This document shows, piece after piece, positions 62,196 through 64,000 of a stretch of 64,000 nt of DNA (position 1 is the stretch's first letter; every line of letters begins with the position of its first letter). The DNA is from Muricea muricata (taxonomy: Eukaryota; Cnidaria; Anthozoa; Malacalcyonacea; Plexauridae): assembly GCA_963855995.1 (NCBI GenBank), contig OY979723.1, forward strand, positions 6,694,176 to 6,758,175. Direction: 5' to 3'. The notes under the pieces are model-generated. The model made no database searches and was not told the DNA's origin. It saw only the letters and a list, made by a program, of their open reading frames with translations. The position numbers and the translations under genes are program-made.

Positions 62196-64000
62196 TAAAG
62201 TGATTAACTAAAACTAAGCTCTGGTATCCCTTTTATTATTCCATAATTATTGATTTACGCGTAGTTTTTCTGATGCATGTCTACTTTTATAGTTTTCTTG
62301 AAATGTATAAAACATGCAAACCCAGAATTATGGAATTTTAACATTATGGAATTTTAACTGTAGATATCTTAATGTTAAACAAACAGTAGGTCTGTGAATT
62401 TTCGCCTGGGAAGGTATTAGACCTTCCTATGATATTGTAGCAAAATTAATTTCTTAATTTTAGCTATTTTGTGTATATAGTAGCTTTTTATGCTTTTGAA
62501 CATGAAGGTTTCTTTTTTATTATCAGTTGAATCTTACCACATCACTACTGGACCAAGGAATAAGTCATGGGTCTACTATTGACTTAAACTTCAGTCTTTG
62601 TGGAGGTAAACGAACTATTTGCAGATTGTTAATCATTTCTTTTTTACGGAGAGTGGCGTGACTAGGGTTTCCCCACTGAGCTATAATAATATTGCTGGAG
62701 AACTTGCTCCTATCTTTCTTCAGTCAAGCAAGTGAAGCCAAAAAAATGGCGGATTTTGGTCCTTGCTGATGCCATCTCCATGACAACTGGTCCACTATTC
62801 TCATGCGAATTACCACAGACCAGGCTCGTTTCTTGAGCCCGCTACTATTTTGAACCCCCCTGGTTTTCTCTATAAAAATATTAGCTTTTTTCAAGTTTTT
62901 GTTTCAACGAAGCTGGTTTAGCACTTTAGCGTTGTTCTTTTCAAAAATTTTATAAGTGATAAACCATTTCCTGTAAAAAAACCAAGTTATAGATCAATAA
63001 ATCATTTACATGACAAGAAGTTTGCGAGTAAAATTTACGAGCAAGATTGTTTTCTGGCATCTTCAAGTTCTCATGCCATATTGAAGGTACGTGTTTTGTC
63101 ATGTTTTTAATATTTTCTTTTACATCTGAGACTATTATGACATTGGTATTATGCTATAGACACCTAGTGACAAGTTTTGTAAATTCCAATTTTGTACAGA
63201 CACTATACTGAAACACAGGCCAGGGTTTTGCGGGCTTTCTGTATAGTGTATATTAATTATACCAATGTCTGCATGCTTTTTCTCATCTAATATCTTTCAA
63301 GTCATCATTTTTTATGTGCAATTATTATTCGTGGCTATTGAAATGCGGGACCCGAGTCTCACGAAAATGTGTAAGGCTTTTAATATGAGGAGTTGCTCAA
63401 TTAATTAAAGTAAACAAGCAGTGTATTTTGTGCATCAGTATGAACTAGTCACTTTTTTTACTGTATAAATTTGTATGTGTTTTAGATTATTTGGACCAGC
63501 TACTAATATGACTGTGAAGACTTGTATCTTTGGGGTGTTTACTATTCTTAGATATACTTTGACTTGATACAGATATTTTGTATTGAGTGAATATGTAAGA
63601 GTGGGTGTGTAATTGCTGGTTTAATTTTTTACTCGTTGCTTTCAGAATCTCATTCTCATTTTCTTCTTATTTCATGACTCATAGGTAGGCCTAAAATACC
63701 TTTACTAAATTACCCTATGTATTGTGCTTTATCAATTCCCATTGGCCTTGCTAAAACCCTGCATGGCAATGTTGTGAGTTTCATGTACATGCATGCATGC
63801 ATAATTAATTACCTTTCCCTTGGAGTTTAAATTTCTTGTATGTTCTCTGTATTTTTTTAGATCCATGTTCCATTGATCATTACCAATTTGGTTGAAAAAG
63901 AAGTTGCAAACTACAGTTCATGAATTTTATTACACTTTCATATTTATATATTTTAAATATATATTATTCATGTTCAAAAGTAATTATTAACTATTGCAAA
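62196..64000. other. No recognisable gene
   Basis: AT-rich, T-rich sequence. Short inverted words occur (GACACTATACTGAAA near 63200 and CTGTATAGTGT near 63238) but there is no supported gene or complete element. Confidence 0.45.

Overview
The window looks like repeat-dense nuclear DNA from an invertebrate animal. It is AT-rich, has spliceosomal introns with GT/AG borders, long (TA)n arrays, and a crowd of nested transposable elements. The mix (Penelope-like, BEL/Pao, CR1-like LINEs, Kolobok, hAT and piggyBac remnants, and DUF6589 and RecQ genes) fits a cnidarian, probably an anthozoan. This is an inference from element families, since no host housekeeping gene is recognisable. Almost every coding stretch is part of, or a relic of, a mobile element.

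Layout, 1-25 kb. The 3' half of a BEL/Pao pol with a (TA)n array inside its last domain (1-1.8 kb). An orphan ORF (3.4-3.8 kb). Penelope-like (PLE) fragments, including an inverted pair whose 3' ends carry hammerhead-ribozyme-like cores (4.2-7.1 kb). A piggyBac-like remnant split by a structurally complete Kolobok transposon, TTAA-flanked, 7865-12465. It carries a THAP/transposase gene on the minus strand and a P2X7 'ballast' domain gene on the plus strand. Then LINE debris and a plus-strand CR1-like LINE (LINE-A). LINE-A is broken by a hAT element with a perfect 8-bp target duplication (16378-18171) and by a nearly full-length minus-strand CR1 LINE with an SGNH-esterase ORF1 (LINE-B, 19.6-24.57 kb).

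Layout, 25-50 kb. A 12.5-kb unit (27723-40197) is bounded by ~49-bp inverted repeats. It holds two convergent multi-exon genes: a DUF6589 protein (+) and a RecQ-family helicase (-). Immediately outside lie ~1.8-kb direct repeats (25882-27699 and 40207-42019), each carrying the same exons of a gene with a predicted ubiquitin-like fold. Next come a gag-like fragment fused to a third LINE (LINE-C, 44.9-50 kb), which is itself broken by a mariner-type MITE and an unidentified 1.1-kb insert.

Layout, 50-64 kb. A Kolobok-type MITE (50260-50775), then a ~9.8-kb element with ~410-bp inverted ends (about 52424-62195). It encodes a decayed minus-strand DDE-like protein with a C2H2-like finger. That gene is split by a second, different Kolobok element (55089-58508), which again pairs an inward-facing THAP domain with an inward-facing P2X7 ballast gene. 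The last 1.8 kb shows no gene.

Main points. (1) Two different TTAA-flanked Kolobok families share the same THAP-versus-P2X7-ballast convergent architecture, including an intron at the same place and phase. (2) A DUF6589 + RecQ pair sits inside inverted repeats like a DNA transposon and is flanked by an unusually long direct duplication. (3) PLE ends carry hammerhead motifs. Most coding sequences have stops or frameshifts, so the copies seen here are largely dead or affected by assembly error.
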